Shown: in pieces, positions 62,215 to 64,000 of the stretch
Layout: every line of letters starts with the position of its first letter
Position numbering within the stretch: the first letter of the stretch is position 1
From: Frondihabitans peucedani
Lineage (GTDB): Bacteria > Actinomycetota > Actinomycetes > Actinomycetales > Microbacteriaceae
Direction: 5' to 3'
Assembly (NCBI RefSeq): GCF_039537585.1
Contig: NZ_BAABAU010000001.1
Coordinates: 1,860,001 to 1,924,000, forward strand
DNA: 64,000 bases
Notes under the pieces: model-generated
What the model saw: only the letters and a program-made list of their open reading frames with translations
What the model was told of the DNA's origin: nothing
The model's database searches: none
Made by a program: the position numbers and the translations under genes

Positions 62215-64000
<1,786 letters not shown>

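Overview
The window is a 64-kb piece of a high-GC (roughly 70%) actinobacterial chromosome, most likely from Microbacteriaceae. Three things point there: a NucS-type mismatch endonuclease, a coproporphyrin-dependent haem operon (CgoX, ChdC, CpfC), and many GTG/TTG starts with 1-4 bp gene overlaps. No insertion sequence, prophage, CRISPR array, rRNA operon or replication origin was seen. The content is mostly ordinary chromosomal and metabolic genes.

Layout. 1-7.8 kb: truncated MFS permease, phosphomannose isomerase, an acetyltransferase/luciferase-like pair, an Old Yellow Enzyme, a UvrA paralogue and an atypical SDR protein. 7.9-13.4 kb: MFS transporter, XRE/MmyB regulator divergent from a PdxI-like pyridoxal reductase, DUF4383 protein, SRAP (HMCES-like) protein, NmrA-like reductase. 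13.4-21.8 kb: HAD phosphatase/CynX-type transporter pair, small basic protein, NucS, a MFS/LacI divergent pair with two matching palindromic operators, MATE efflux protein and uracil/xanthine permease. 21.8-27.2 kb: M13 peptidase, a beta-lactamase-fold protein lacking its catalytic residues, DUF4232 lipoprotein, NUDIX hydrolase, a degenerate GntR-like protein, an acetyltransferase. 27.2-40.6 kb: haem biosynthesis. hemA is on the minus strand. hemE-cgoX, then four small envelope genes, then chdC-cpfC-hemC-hemD-hemB-hemL are on the plus strand. Together they run from glutamyl-tRNA to haem. 40.7-49.6 kb: ABC ATPase, three GntR paralogues, AcuI-like reductase, phosphofructokinase, TrhO tRNA hydroxylase, AlkA-like glycosylase, MarR regulator. 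49.6-55.9 kb: PutA, Lrp-type regulator, dimethylargininase and ornithine aminotransferase. RocD makes the P5C/semialdehyde that PutA oxidises to glutamate. 56.2-56.5 kb: tRNA-Glu, -Asp and -Phe on the minus strand with a clear terminator. 56.8-59.7 kb: paired M23 and NlpC/P60 cell-wall hydrolases. 59.9-64 kb: ppa divergent from tilS-hpt-ftsH, with ftsH cut by the right edge.

The most unusual signal is not a gene. The octamer GATCCTGC (or its complement) was found about 58 times by eye, against about two expected from base composition. It occurs in all reading frames, in intergenic DNA and in both orientations. It often forces codons that look uncommon here (GAT CCT, AGG, GCA GGA). This looks like selection acting on the DNA itself.
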